A DNA stretch of 64,000 bases from Mixta gaviniae (GCF_002953195.1 NZ_CP026377.1:4092001-4156000); one strand, 5' to 3'. Numbered from the stretch's first letter, positions 24,346 through 34,108 are shown. Numbers and translations: made by a program. Notes: generated by a model not told the origin, from the sequence alone.

Positions 24346-24371
24346 GTAGAACGTTCTACTAAAACGTTCTA
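24346..24371. promoter_or_regulatory. Twin LacI/MalI-type operators upstream of the PTS gene
   Basis: GTAGAACGTTCTAC (24346-24359) is a perfect 14-bp palindrome with the central ACGT of LacI-family sites. TAAAACGTTCTA (24360-24371) is a second site with one mismatch, its centre 13 bp away. They lie 53-79 bp before the PTS start. The MalI-like repressor encoded downstream is the obvious candidate ligand. Confidence 0.8.
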
Positions 24372-24424
24372 CCCACCTTAAAACAACAACACCATTTCAT
24401 GCAGGTTATTCCATCGGGGGCTCT

Positions 24425-25924
24425 ATGCGGCTGTTTAGCGGGTTATTCACCTCATTATCTAAATTATCCATGATTGGCCGCGCGCTGATGCTGCCGATTT
24501 CGCTGTTGCCGGCAGCCGGCCTGCTGCTGGCGTTTGGCGATAAGTTTCACCTGCCGCTGATGATGAATGCCGGCGGGGTCATCTTCGATAACCTGCCGAT
24601 GCTGTTCGCCATCGGCTCGGCGGTCGGCCTTGCATCGGAATCGGGCATCGCCGCGCTGTCGGCGGCGGTGTCGGTCCTGATCACCAACGTCACCATCGGT
24701 ACGGTAATGCATATCACGCCGGAGATGGCGGCCAGCGGCGGCAAATACGCGATGGTGATCGGCATCCCGACACTGCAGATGGGCGTCTTTGGCGGCTTGA
24801 TCTGCGGCGTGCTGGCGGCCTGGTGCTTTAACCGCTTTCATACGCTGCAGCTGCCGGAGTTCCTCGGCTTCTTCTCCGGTAAACGCTTTGTCGCTATCGC
24901 CACCGCCTTTCTCTCCTTCCTGCTCGGGCTGGTGCTGCCTTCTGTCTGGCAACATATCCAGGCAGGCATCGACGCGCTTTCCGTGCTGGTCAACGGCGAT
25001 AACCAGGCGGCCTCGACGTTTATTTTCGGGCTGGTGGAGCGCGCACTGATCCCGCTCGGGTTGCATCACATCTGGTATCCCTCTTTCTGGTACTCTTTCG
25101 GCGATTACACCACCCAGAGCGGCCAGCTGATCCACGGCGATCAAACCATCTGGTTCAAGATGCTGGAAGAAGGGGTTAAATCGTTCAGCAGCGACAGCTA
25201 CCAGAACGCCGGCAAATTTATGCAGGGTGAATTCCCGCTGATGCTGTTTGCGCTGCCCGCCGCCTGTCTGGCGATGTACCACGAAGCGAACAGCAAAAAT
25301 AAGAAAATTGCCGCCGGTATTCTGTTTTCCGCCGCCCTGACCTGCTTCCTCACCGGCATTACCGAGCCGGTAGAGTTCACCTTTATCTTCGTCGCGCCGC
25401 TGCTCTATGTGTTTAACGCGGTGATGGCCGGCCTCGCCTATATGTGTATGTATTTACTGCAGGCACATATCGCTAAATCTTTCTCCGCCGGGCTTATCGA
25501 CTATATTTCCTTCGGCATTCTCCCCTCGCTCAACGGCTTCCAGACGCACTATCTGAGCGCCGCGATCGTCGGCGTGCCGATGGCGCTGATCTACTACTTC
25601 ACCTTCCGCTTTGTGATCCGCCGCTTTGATGTCAAAACGCCGGGCCGCACCGATGTCGTCGCGGATGTTAGCGATAAAAGCGATGAGGTGCTGGCGCAGG
25701 AGATTGTGCTGCTGCTGGGCGGCGAAAAAAATATCGCCAGCGTCGGCGCCTGCATTACCCGCCTGCGTCTGGAAGTGGAGCAAAGCCAGCCGGTTGATAA
25801 AGATGGCCTGCATAATCTTGGTGCGCGCGGCGTGGTTTTCGTCGGCGAACGCGGTATTCAGATTATCTTCGGCGCGCGGGCACAGTTTATCGCCCAGCAA
25901 ATGCATAAGCTGACAGGGCGTTAA
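24425..25924 (+). CDS. PTS glucose-family permease, EIICB (MalX/PtsG-like)
   Basis: The 499-residue protein imports and phosphorylates a sugar. The EIIC membrane domain (about residues 1-400) has LMLPISLLPAAGLLLAFGD, then VERALIPLGLHHIWYPSFWY and LTGITEPVEFTFIFVAPLLY with the conserved GITEP motif. The EIIB domain follows (about 420-499), with the phosphorylated cysteine in GACITRLRLEV (Cys443). No EIIA domain is fused, so a separate glucose-type EIIA (Crr) would be used. A LacI-family gene lies 57 bp downstream, and twin operators lie upstream. The sugar is not certain; glucose, maltose or a related glucoside are options. Confidence 0.9.
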   Translation: MRLFSGLFTSLSKLSMIGRALMLPISLLPAAGLLLAFGDKFHLPLMMNAGGVIFDNLPMLFAIGSAVGLASESGIAALSAAVSVLITNVTIGTVMHITPEMAASGGKYAMVIGIPTLQMGVFGGLICGVLAAWCFNRFHTLQLPEFLGFFSGKRFVAIATAFLSFLLGLVLPSVWQHIQAGIDALSVLVNGDNQAASTFIFGLVERALIPLGLHHIWYPSFWYSFGDYTTQSGQLIHGDQTIWFKMLEEGVKSFSSDSYQNAGKFMQGEFPLMLFALPAACLAMYHEANSKNKKIAAGILFSAALTCFLTGITEPVEFTFIFVAPLLYVFNAVMAGLAYMCMYLLQAHIAKSFSAGLIDYISFGILPSLNGFQTHYLSAAIVGVPMALIYYFTFRFVIRRFDVKTPGRTDVVADVSDKSDEVLAQEIVLLLGGEKNIASVGACITRLRLEVEQSQPVDKDGLHNLGARGVVFVGERGIQIIFGARAQFIAQQMHKLTGR

Positions 25925-25981
25925 ACGTTGGATGCCGCCCCGGCCGATCACCTCAGGCAGGGGCGCATAACAGGGAGCGGC

Positions 25982-26998
25982 ATGAAAAAGGTAGGTATTA
26001 TCGATGTGGCCAAAGCGGCGGGCGTTTCCGTTTCGACCGTCTCGCTGGTGCTGCGTCAGAAAGGGAAGATCTCCGCGCAAACCATTGAAAAGGTGCGGGC
26101 GGCCATCGCGGCGCTGGGCTATGTGCATAACGTCGCCGCAGCCAATCTGCGCGCCAGCACCTCGAACCTGGTTGGTCTGGTGGTGTGCGATCTCAGCGAT
26201 ACCTTTACCCTCAGGGTGATGACGCGCATTGTGCAGGCGCTGGAGCAGCAGGGCTATATCGCGCTGCTCGCCTGTCCGCAGGATGAAGAGGCGCGGCTGG
26301 CGCAGTGCCTGCTGGCGTTCAGCCGTCAGGGGGTGGCGGGCGTCATCTTTCTGAACGCTAATCCGCGCCGTCAAACGCTGCCCGAGGCGATGCGACGCTG
26401 CCCGCTGCCGCAGGTCGTGGTATCGCAGACGCCGATCGACGACGCCGGCGATCTGGTGATGCGCGACAACCGCCAGGCAGCGCTGCTGGCGACGCGCTAT
26501 CTGATCCGTCGCGGCCACCGCAACATCGGCTATATTGGCGGCGAAGCTGCGTCGACGCTGCGCGCGCAGCGGCTGGAGGGATATCGCCAGGCGTTGCAGC
26601 AGCATGGGCTGCCGTTTCGTGCCGAGTGGGCGCCAGCGTGCGAAGAGGAGACCGAGGCCGCGCGGCTGGCCAGTCGCCGCCTGCTGGAGAGCAATAATCA
26701 GATCACCGCCCTGCTCTGCCACTCCGCGCACGCTATCATCGGCTGCCTGAGCGGCATTCAGCAAACCGGGCGCACCGTCGGCAAGGATGTGTTTCTTACC
26801 CAGCAGGTCTCGCTGGTGGGTTTTGAGGATATGCTGCAGATCAACCTCAGCTCGCCCTCATTTACCTATGTCTCCTCCGCCAGCGATGAGGCGGGCCAGC
26901 AGGCGGCAACGGTGCTGCTGGCGAAAATCCAGCAGCCCGATCTGGCGCCACAGCGCATTACCCTGTCGGGCGAGCTGGTGGTGCGGGAATCGGGCTAA
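25982..26998 (+). CDS. LacI-family repressor, MalI-like
   Basis: This 338-residue regulator has an N-terminal LacI helix-turn-helix (IIDVAKAAGVSVSTVSLVLR) and hinge (NVAAANLRAS). A periplasmic-binding-protein-like domain follows (LVGLVVCDLSDTFTLRVMTR, RRGHRNIGYIGGEA). The segment LTQQVSLVGFED matches the MalI-specific QQVSL pattern. The ATG at 25982 follows GGGAG. It is probably co-transcribed with the PTS permease and represses it through the sites at 24346-24371. In E. coli malI is divergent from malX; here the order is permease then repressor. Confidence 0.9.
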   Translation: MKKVGIIDVAKAAGVSVSTVSLVLRQKGKISAQTIEKVRAAIAALGYVHNVAAANLRASTSNLVGLVVCDLSDTFTLRVMTRIVQALEQQGYIALLACPQDEEARLAQCLLAFSRQGVAGVIFLNANPRRQTLPEAMRRCPLPQVVVSQTPIDDAGDLVMRDNRQAALLATRYLIRRGHRNIGYIGGEAASTLRAQRLEGYRQALQQHGLPFRAEWAPACEEETEAARLASRRLLESNNQITALLCHSAHAIIGCLSGIQQTGRTVGKDVFLTQQVSLVGFEDMLQINLSSPSFTYVSSASDEAGQQAATVLLAKIQQPDLAPQRITLSGELVVRESG

Positions 26999-27020
26999 CC
27001 GGCGGCATACCTGCCGCGCT

Positions 27021-27908
27021 CTACACCAGGTAGCGCCGGAACCAGGCGATGGTGCGATCCCACGCCAGCTCCGCCGCTTTAGGGTCATAGCGCGGCGTGG
27101 AGTCGTTGTGAAACCCGTGGTTCACGCCGGGATAGATAAAGGCGTCATATTTTTTGCCCGCCGCCTTGAGCGCCGCCTCATATTCCGGCCAGCCTTCATT
27201 GATGCGTGTATCCAGCTCCGCATAGTGCAGCAGCAGCGGTGCCTGGATACGCCCCACCTCGCTTGCCGGCGCCTGACGGCCATAAAACGGCACCGCTGCC
27301 GCCAGTTCGGGATAGGCGACCGCCGCCGCGTTCGCCACGCCGCCGCCGTAGCAGAAACCGGTAATACCCACCTTGCCGGTAGATTGCGGATGCTGCATCA
27401 AAAACTCAATCGCGGCGAAAAAGTCATTCATCAGTTTGGTCTGATCGACCTGCTGCTGCAGCGCGCGCCCCTGCTCATCATTGCCCGGATAGCCGCCGAC
27501 CGAACTGAGGCCATCCGGCGCCAGCGCAATAAAGCCCGCTTTCGCCACGCGGCGCGCCACATCTTCGATATAGGGGTTAAGGCCGCGGTTCTCATGCACC
27601 ACTACCACCGCCGGCATTTTCTCGCGGCTCGCCGCCGGACGGACAAAGTAGCCGCGCACCGACTGATGGCCATTGGGTGAAGGGTAGCGCAGGTATTCGG
27701 CGTAGATATCAGGATCGGTAAATGCCACCTGTTCCGCCAGGGCGTAGTCGGGGCTGAGCAGGGAAAGCAGGCTCGCCGCCGTCAGGCCGCCAATGGCGTA
27801 TTTCGCCGCCCGCGCCAGAAACTCGCGTTTGCTTAACATGCCGTGGGCATAGTGATCGTAAAGCTCCAGCAGCGCGGGCGGAAAATCTTTTGCGGTCAGA
27901 CGTGCCAT
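27021..27908 (-). CDS. yghX: Dienelactone hydrolase family protein, YghX-like
   Basis: The 295-residue alpha/beta hydrolase has an N-terminal region with a signal-like segment (KREFLARAAKYAIGGLTAAS, a possible weak Tat motif), then PAVVVVHENRGLNPYI. The catalytic triad is visible: Cys in GITGFCYGGG, Asp in LHYAELDTRI and His in YPGVNHGFHND. It would hydrolyse an unknown ester or lactone, probably outside the cytoplasm if the leader works. The protein is full-length, while yghX of E. coli K-12 is disrupted. It converges with the MalI-like gene, 22 bp away, and is divergent from the Rob-like gene. Confidence 0.88.
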   Translation of the reverse strand: MARLTAKDFPPALLELYDHYAHGMLSKREFLARAAKYAIGGLTAASLLSLLSPDYALAEQVAFTDPDIYAEYLRYPSPNGHQSVRGYFVRPAASREKMPAVVVVHENRGLNPYIEDVARRVAKAGFIALAPDGLSSVGGYPGNDEQGRALQQQVDQTKLMNDFFAAIEFLMQHPQSTGKVGITGFCYGGGVANAAAVAYPELAAAVPFYGRQAPASEVGRIQAPLLLHYAELDTRINEGWPEYEAALKAAGKKYDAFIYPGVNHGFHNDSTPRYDPKAAELAWDRTIAWFRRYLV

Positions 27909-28187
27909 GTGTCGCTCCTCTCATCGGGGTTGCTCACAATGTAAACAGCCGTCCGGTGAAAAAGAAGCGTTATCTTTTCCGCCGCTGACGCGCCACGCCG
28001 AACGCGCCGCCTTTATCGCCGCGTGCCCCCCACTACAGCTGATTAACAAAAAAGGGATTTCATCATGCTTTTTCATCACATTTATTTACAGTGAGTGCCA
28101 TTTTGTTACCCTGGATTTTGCTAAATTAGTCACCCTTAAAACTGTATCGATTAAAACTATAACGATAGTTACCGTCTGGGTGAGGAA

Positions 28188-29078
28188 ATGGGTGAAACGC
28201 AGAAAACGCAGTATATTCAGGATCTGATTGCGTGGATTGAGGACAATCTGACGGAAGAGCTGAATATCGATACCATTGCGCAAAAATCGGGCTACTCGAA
28301 GTGGCATATGCAGCGACTGTTTAAGGAGATGACCGGCCAGACCGTCGCCGCCTACGCCCGTAAACGCCGTTTGACCAAATCCGCTATGGCGCTGCGCCTG
28401 ACGCGCCTGTCGCTGATTGATATCGCCGTGCGCTACGGTTTTGATACGCAACAAAATTTCACCCGCGCGTTTCGCAAGCATTTCTCCTTAACGCCGCACG
28501 CGTGGCGTTATGCCAGCGAGCTGAATACCGAGGCGTTTCATTGCCGCTTCGATCCCTTGCGTCATCAGCAAAGCGAACCGGAGCTATTGACCTTACCCGA
28601 TCGGGTTATTTATGGCGAACGCCAGCACTACCCCTGTTTATATGGCGAGTTCGTCGACGATAAGCAGGCGATTCTGACGCAATATTTAAGCGAATTCGTG
28701 CAGGAAAATAAGGGCAGCCGGGCGCAGGGGTTTATTACGCTGGAATTTACGCCCTGCGCGGAGCGCAAAGAGTACCATATGGTGACTTTAATGCGCGGCC
28801 TGGCGCAGCGCGAGGGGGAATATTCCCTACAGGCGCAGCGGGATATTTTACCGGGCGGCCTATGGCTGAAGCTCCCTTTTCACGGCCACCCGCGCGATTT
28901 CAGCGCCTTTATTAGCGATGTCTATTATCACCATCTGGCGCAGCCGGGTTTAGCGCGCCGGCCGGGCGCCGAGCTGCAGACGCTTGACCTTGCCCGCTGC
29001 CGTCCCGACTGGCTGGAGGGGCACTTCTATATTCCCGTCAGTTTTCATCTGCCTGCCGGCGTTCCGCTCGATTCCTGA
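28188..29078 (+). CDS. Rob-like AraC-family regulator with GyrI-type effector domain
   Basis: This 296-residue regulator has a MarA/SoxS/Rob-type double helix-turn-helix at residues 10-110 (NIDTIAQKSGYSKWHMQRLF, then SLIDIAVRYGFDTQQNFTRA). A C-terminal ligand-binding domain of about 170 residues follows, as in Rob. It differs enough from Rob to be a paralogue. Members control multidrug and stress genes. GAGG lies close before ATG 28188. The divergent region to yghX contains ACTAT-AACG-ATAGT at 28156-28169, a possible regulator site. Confidence 0.85.
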   Translation: MGETQKTQYIQDLIAWIEDNLTEELNIDTIAQKSGYSKWHMQRLFKEMTGQTVAAYARKRRLTKSAMALRLTRLSLIDIAVRYGFDTQQNFTRAFRKHFSLTPHAWRYASELNTEAFHCRFDPLRHQQSEPELLTLPDRVIYGERQHYPCLYGEFVDDKQAILTQYLSEFVQENKGSRAQGFITLEFTPCAERKEYHMVTLMRGLAQREGEYSLQAQRDILPGGLWLKLPFHGHPRDFSAFISDVYYHHLAQPGLARRPGAELQTLDLARCRPDWLEGHFYIPVSFHLPAGVPLDS

Positions 29079-29440
29079 AGAATAAAGGGCGATTTTCTTT
29101 GCCGCCGCGCTTTATTCCGGCGCGGCCTGCGGTGATGCGGTTAACCGATGAGCGGCGGCGAAAAATAGCGCGATTTCTTTCGGTGCAGGCCGTTCTCAGG
29201 GTTATTTTTTGCCCACAAATCAGCCACAGCTGCTATATAAAAAGCAATGAATAATGTTTCCTGCCAAAAAAGTCAGAACTTGTAACGGTTATTCATATAA
29301 AATTTAACGCATCAGGAACATTGCGCTTACAGGAAGAGCGATATCAGGAACACTGAACACCCGTACTTTATTTATCTGCTGGTAGGCGACCAGGCCGGTT
29401 GCTTACTTAAGTTTATGGCAACACTCAAGAGGACTAAATT
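29079..29440. other. Leader and promoter region of gcd
   Basis: There is no gene in these 362 bp. They are AT-rich after 29200 and contain a short direct repeat ATCAGGAACA (about 29311 and 29343). A good ribosome site AGAGGA (29428-29433) precedes gcd. No promoter can be placed with confidence. Confidence 0.5.
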
Positions 29441-31828
29441 ATGGGGAAAGACTCCTCATCTTTGCGCGTCATACGGTTTCTGACCGTGCTGTTCGCAGCG
29501 CTATGTGGCGCGTATTTACTGGCTGGCGGCCTTTGGCTCTCAACCATCGGTGGTAGCTGGTACTACGTCATCAGCGGCATCGCGATGCTGGTGACGGCGT
29601 TTCTGCTGTATCGTCGCCATAGCGCCGCGCTGGTGGTTTATGCGCTGCTGCTGCTCGGCACGCTTGCCTGGGCGGTATGGGAAGTCGGCTTTGACTTCTG
29701 GGCGCTGGCGCCGCGTACTGACGTCTGGGTTATCTTCGGCGTCTGGCTGCTGCTGCCGTTCGTTTATCGCGGCATCTCCCGCGGCGGCAAAGCGGGCGTC
29801 TCCCTGATGGGCGTTAGCCTGGTTGTCAGCGCCGTGGTGCTGGCCTGGGCGGTATTTAACGATCCGCAGGAAATCAACGGCACCCTGCCGACCGCCGATC
29901 AGGCTGCGCCAGCTGCGGCTGACAATACGATCCCGCCGGGCGACTGGCCGGCGTATGGCCGCGATCAGGCAGGCACCCGCTACTCTCCGCTGAATCAGAT
30001 CAATGAGAAAAACGTTAAGGACCTGCAGGTTGCATGGACTTTCCGTACCGGCGATCTGAAAACCCCGAACGATCCGGGTGAAATCACTAACGAAGTGACG
30101 CCGATTAAAGTCCGCGACACCCTTTACCTCTGCACCGCGCATCAGATCCTGTTCGCGCTGGATGCGGTGACCGGTAAAGAGAAGTGGAAATTCGATCCGG
30201 GCTTGAAGCCTAACCCGACCTTCCAGCACGTTACCTGCCGCGGTGTTTCCTATCATGAAACCCCTGCCGCCGCCGATGCGGGCAATGCGGCGCCGGCTCT
30301 CTGCGCACGTCGCATCATCCTGCCGGTGAACGATGGCCGCCTGTTTGCGCTGGATGCGGAAACCGGCAAACGTTGTCCGGATTTCGCCAACAACGGCGAG
30401 CTGGATCTGCAGCATAAGCAGCCGGTCACCACGCCGGGCGCCTATGAGCCGACCTCTCCGCCGATCATCACCGATAAGGTGATTGTGATTGCGGGCGCGG
30501 TAACCGATAACTACTCCACGCACGAGCCGTCAGGCGTGATCCGCGGCTTCGACGTTAACACCGGCGCGCTGCTGTGGGTGTTCGATCCGGGCGCCAAAGA
30601 TCCGAACGCCATTCCGGCCGACGGTCACAGCTTCGTCCCGAACTCGCCGAACTCCTGGGCGCCTGCCGTTTACGACGCCAAGCTGGATATGGTTTACCTG
30701 CCGATGGGCGTTTCCACGCCGGACATCTGGGGCGGCAACCGCACGCCTGAGCAGGAGCGTTACGCGAGTAGCGTGCTGGCGCTGAACGCCACCACCGGTA
30801 AGCTGGAATGGTCCTATCAGACCGTACACCACGACCTGTGGGATATGGACCTGCCTTCGCAGCCGACGCTGGCTGATATTACCGACAAAGATGGCAATAC
30901 CGTACCGGTGATTTACGCGCCGGCGAAAACCGGCAATATCTTCGTGCTGGATCGCCGTAACGGTAAGCTGGTAGTGCCGGCGCCGGAAACGCCAGTGCCG
31001 CAAGGCCCGGCGGAAGGCGATCGTCTCTCTCCGACCCAGCCTTACTCTGAGCTGACCTTCCGTCCGAAACAGAATCTGTCTGGCAAGGATATGTGGGGCG
31101 CGACGATGTTCGACCAGCTGGTCTGCCGCGTGATTTTCCATCGTCTGCGCTACGAAGGTCCGTTTACCCCGCCGTCTGAGCAGGGTACGCTGGTCTTCCC
31201 GGGCAACCTGGGCATGTTCGAATGGGGCGGCATCGCGGTCGATACTCACCGTCAGATCGCTATCGCCAACCCGATGGCGCTGCCGTTTGTCTCTAAACTG
31301 GTGCCGCGCGGTCCGGGCAACCCGATCGAGCCGCCGGAAGGTGCAGCTGGCGGTTCCGGCACCGAGACCGGCATTCAGCCGCAGTACGGCGTGCCGTTCG
31401 GCGTGGAGCTGAATCCGTTCCTGTCGCCGTTTGGTCTGCCGTGTAAACAGCCTGCATGGGGTTATATCTCCGCGCTGGATCTGAAAACTAACGAAGTGGT
31501 CTGGAAGAAACGTATCGGCACCGTACGCGATAGCGCGCCGGTTCCGCTGCCGTTCAAAATGGGCATGCCGATGCTGGGCGGCCCGGTCACCACGGCAGGT
31601 CACGTCTTCTTTATCGCCGCGACCGCGGACAACTACCTGCGCGCTTTCAGCACCAACACCGGTGAGAAGCTGTGGGAAGGCCGTCTGCCGGCTGGCGGTC
31701 AGGCCACGCCGATGACCTATGAAGCCAACGGAAAACAGTACGTGGTGATCGCCGCTGGCGGCCACGGTTCTTTCGGCACCAGGCTGGGCGACTACATCAT
31801 CGCCTACGCCCTGCCCGACCAGAAATAA
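29441..31828 (+). CDS. gcd: PQQ-dependent membrane glucose dehydrogenase
   Basis: This 795-residue quinoprotein oxidises D-glucose to gluconolactone in the periplasm and passes electrons to ubiquinone. Residues 1-140 hold about five transmembrane helices (FLTVLFAALCGAYLLAGGLW). The eight-bladed beta-propeller follows, beginning DWPAYGRDQAGTRYSPLNQI, with repeated tryptophan-docking motifs such as ALDAVTGKEKWKF, VYLPMGVSTPD, HHDLWDMDLPSQP and GGHGSFGTRLGDYIIAYALP. The length equals E. coli Gcd (796). PQQ synthesis genes are not in the window. It supplies gluconate for the gluconate dehydrogenase encoded at 44-48 kb. An intrinsic terminator follows. Confidence 0.97.
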   Translation: MGKDSSSLRVIRFLTVLFAALCGAYLLAGGLWLSTIGGSWYYVISGIAMLVTAFLLYRRHSAALVVYALLLLGTLAWAVWEVGFDFWALAPRTDVWVIFGVWLLLPFVYRGISRGGKAGVSLMGVSLVVSAVVLAWAVFNDPQEINGTLPTADQAAPAAADNTIPPGDWPAYGRDQAGTRYSPLNQINEKNVKDLQVAWTFRTGDLKTPNDPGEITNEVTPIKVRDTLYLCTAHQILFALDAVTGKEKWKFDPGLKPNPTFQHVTCRGVSYHETPAAADAGNAAPALCARRIILPVNDGRLFALDAETGKRCPDFANNGELDLQHKQPVTTPGAYEPTSPPIITDKVIVIAGAVTDNYSTHEPSGVIRGFDVNTGALLWVFDPGAKDPNAIPADGHSFVPNSPNSWAPAVYDAKLDMVYLPMGVSTPDIWGGNRTPEQERYASSVLALNATTGKLEWSYQTVHHDLWDMDLPSQPTLADITDKDGNTVPVIYAPAKTGNIFVLDRRNGKLVVPAPETPVPQGPAEGDRLSPTQPYSELTFRPKQNLSGKDMWGATMFDQLVCRVIFHRLRYEGPFTPPSEQGTLVFPGNLGMFEWGGIAVDTHRQIAIANPMALPFVSKLVPRGPGNPIEPPEGAAGGSGTETGIQPQYGVPFGVELNPFLSPFGLPCKQPAWGYISALDLKTNEVVWKKRIGTVRDSAPVPLPFKMGMPMLGGPVTTAGHVFFIAATADNYLRAFSTNTGEKLWEGRLPAGGQATPMTYEANGKQYVVIAAGGHGSFGTRLGDYIIAYALPDQK

Positions 31829-31848
31829 GCAGTTCCGCTGATAAGCAA

Positions 31849-31873
31849 ACCCCGGCCTTGCCGGGGTTTTTTT
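31849..31873 (+). terminator. Terminator after gcd
   Basis: ACCCCGGC-CTT-GCCGGGGT is an 8-bp perfect stem followed by six T. Its T run touches the stop of the convergent MFS gene. Confidence 0.92.
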
Positions 31874-33083
31874 ATGCCTTCCGCCCTGCCCGCCGCATCT
31901 GATAGTGGTTACCGATCGCGCCTGCCGCCATCACTACGCAGGTGGCGAGAAACACCGACCGCATGCCGAAGCCGCCGCCGATAAAGCCGCCGAATAGCGG
32001 CCCGCTCACCTGCCCGATATATTGCGCGGAGGTGGAGTAGCCCAGCGCTTTGCCCGTCTGCCCCGCCGGCGCATGATATCGGATCAGGCTGGCGATGCAG
32101 GGCAGCAGCCCGCCTAACGCGACGCCCATCAGAAAGCGCAGCGCCACCAGCTGCCAGGCAGAGGTGATAAACGCCTGCGGGATCAGCAGCAGCGCGGCGG
32201 CGGCCTGGCCGGCGATCAGTACGTGCCAGTGGCCGATGCGATCCGCCAGTCGCCCCAGCCAGGCGGCCGATAAGATACTACCCAGCGCCGCTGCCGACAT
32301 GGTGAAACCGGCCATCAGCGTCACCTGATGCGGCGCGTGAACAAACTGCGCCACGTAGAGCGTGATAATCGGCTCAACCGACATATTGGCGAAGATCAAC
32401 AGCATGCCGGAGAGTAGCATCACCGGCATAATGCCCTGACGCAGGCTGAGCGCGACGCCGGCCGGCGGAGGCTGCCGCGCCGCAGAACGCGGCGCCTCTT
32501 TCAGCAGCAGGCTGGTGGCGAGAAAGGCGAGGAAAATCACGCCGCCGGCCAGCCAGAAGGTGGCGCGGATACCGATCAGCGGCGGCAGCAGGCCGCCTGC
32601 CAGCGGGCCGATCACGTTGCCCGCCATCATCCCGGAGGAGAGCATGCCCAGCGCCCAGCCAGTGTGCGCCTTCGGCGTTTGCGCGGCGATCATAATGGTC
32701 GCACCTGAGGCATAGCCGCCCAGCAGCCCCGCCAGCAGCCGCAACGCCACCAGCTGCCAGGGCGTGCTGGCCATGCCGATCAGCGACATGGCGATCGCCA
32801 TGCCAAGGCTGGCCCGGATCAGCATGAGCTTGCGGCCGTAGCGATCGCCCAGCCGTCCCCACAGCGGCGCGGTGAGCGCGGCGGTAAAAAAGGTGGCGCC
32901 GTAGGCAACGCCTGACCAGCGGGCAATGGCTGCCGGCTCGCTCACGCCCAGCTCCGCCACATAGAGCGGCAAAAAAGGCAGCAGCAGCGTCATGGCGATC
33001 AGCGTGGTGAAGGATCCGGCCATGCAGACCCACAAATTACGCCGCCAGTACTGCTCCGCCTCTCCGTTCGGGGCTTGCGTCAT
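31872..33083 (-). CDS. MFS drug exporter, MdtG-like
   Basis: The 403-residue transporter has 12 hydrophobic segments and drug:H+ antiporter motifs. Motif A reads GRLGDRYGRKLMLI, and GWALGMLSSGMMAGNVIGPLAGG corresponds to the antiporter motif C region. The pattern YWRRNLWVCMAGSFTTLIAM near the N-terminus and VEPIITLYVAQFV resemble MdtG of E. coli. GGGAGAG precedes ATG 33083. A LysR-family gene lies 122 bp upstream on the same strand and may control it. Substrates are unknown. Confidence 0.88.
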   Translation of the reverse strand: MTQAPNGEAEQYWRRNLWVCMAGSFTTLIAMTLLLPFLPLYVAELGVSEPAAIARWSGVAYGATFFTAALTAPLWGRLGDRYGRKLMLIRASLGMAIAMSLIGMASTPWQLVALRLLAGLLGGYASGATIMIAAQTPKAHTGWALGMLSSGMMAGNVIGPLAGGLLPPLIGIRATFWLAGGVIFLAFLATSLLLKEAPRSAARQPPPAGVALSLRQGIMPVMLLSGMLLIFANMSVEPIITLYVAQFVHAPHQVTLMAGFTMSAAALGSILSAAWLGRLADRIGHWHVLIAGQAAAALLLIPQAFITSAWQLVALRFLMGVALGGLLPCIASLIRYHAPAGQTGKALGYSTSAQYIGQVSGPLFGGFIGGGFGMRSVFLATCVVMAAGAIGNHYQMRRAGRKA

Positions 33084-33205
33084 GATCTACTCTCCCATGA
33101 TTAACAGGCCACCATGCTAGCAAGTAAGCGGTATTTAATGACGCGGCGCGGCGAGAGTTCGTCAGCAGTACACTATTGTTCGCCCGCAGAAACAATCGTT
33201 GCCGT

Positions 33206-34108
33206 TTACCCTGCCGGCGTCGCCAGCGCCGTCTGCAGCTGCTGGCAGAACAGCGCCGTCAGCGCGCGGGCGGGTTCGGCATCGCCCACCGCCAGATAGC
33301 TGTAATAGCAATCCATTTGCCAGTCGGGCAGCAGGCGCGTCAGCAGTCCCTGTTGCTGCGCCGAACGGGTAATGTAACAAGGCAGATAGGCGATGCCTGC
33401 GCCAGCGATGGCGGCGCTCAGCAGCGCCTCGCTGTTATTGATACGGAAGCGGCTGTGTACCTCGATATGCAGCTTCTGCTTGCCCTGGCGGAACGGCAGA
33501 GAGAGGGTATGCGCCGGGCCGCGAAACAGCAGGAAATCGTGGCGCGGCAGCTGCTGCGGTTCGGTAAGCGGCGCACGCGCTAGCGGGTAGTCGGGTGCGG
33601 CAAACAGCCCCCACTCCACCTGCGATAGCGGATGCCAGGAGGCGACCGGCGGCGGCGTCTGGCCAACCGTGACCGCCAGATCGTAGCGATCTCGCCGCCA
33701 GTCAAGGGATCGATCGGTAAGATCAAGATCAACCTGCACATGAATGTGTCGCCTCACAAACGCGTTTAGCACCGGCAAGACGTACTGGCGGCCAAAGTTA
33801 ACCGGCGCAATCAGCCGCAGGTTGCCCGCCGGCTCCTGATGATAATCGCGAATAAAGGCATCGGCGTTGTCCGCTTCCTGCAGCGCTCTGGCGCAGAACT
33901 GATACCAGGCGCGGCCGACCTCCGTCACGGCGATACGCCGGGTTGTGCGCTCCAGCAGCCTGACGCCAAGACGGATCTCCAGCTGCGCAATCTCCTTGCT
34001 GACGAAGGATTTTGACAGGCCGAGGCTGTGTGCGGCGGCGGTAAAACTGCGGGTTTCTACCACGCGCGCAAACAGCATCATCGCGGTGATATTTTCAATC
34101 GAAGGCAT
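33206..34108 (-). CDS. LysR-family transcriptional regulator
   Basis: The 300-residue protein has a LysR winged helix at residues 1-65 (MMLFARVVETRSFTAAAHSL, then LSKSFVSKEIAQLEIRLGVR and LLERTTRRIAVTEVG). A substrate-binding domain of the CrgA-like group follows (GNLRLIAPVNFGRQYVLPVL, then DLAVTVGQTPPPV). The ligand is unknown. It is upstream of, and parallel to, the MdtG-like exporter gene, not divergent as is usual. A 17-bp minisatellite lies in its upstream region. Confidence 0.88.
   Translation of the reverse strand: MPSIENITAMMLFARVVETRSFTAAAHSLGLSKSFVSKEIAQLEIRLGVRLLERTTRRIAVTEVGRAWYQFCARALQEADNADAFIRDYHQEPAGNLRLIAPVNFGRQYVLPVLNAFVRRHIHVQVDLDLTDRSLDWRRDRYDLAVTVGQTPPPVASWHPLSQVEWGLFAAPDYPLARAPLTEPQQLPRHDFLLFRGPAHTLSLPFRQGKQKLHIEVHSRFRINNSEALLSAAIAGAGIAYLPCYITRSAQQQGLLTRLLPDWQMDCYYSYLAVGDAEPARALTALFCQQLQTALATPAG

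Noticed and set aside
25454..26764. Antisense frame spanning the PTS and LacI-type genes
   Set aside because: It crosses two well-supported genes and has shadow composition.
30530..31765. Long antisense reading frame opposite gcd
   Set aside because: It is a GC-rich shadow of a clearly conserved gene; the translation is Arg/His/Gln-rich without known motifs.
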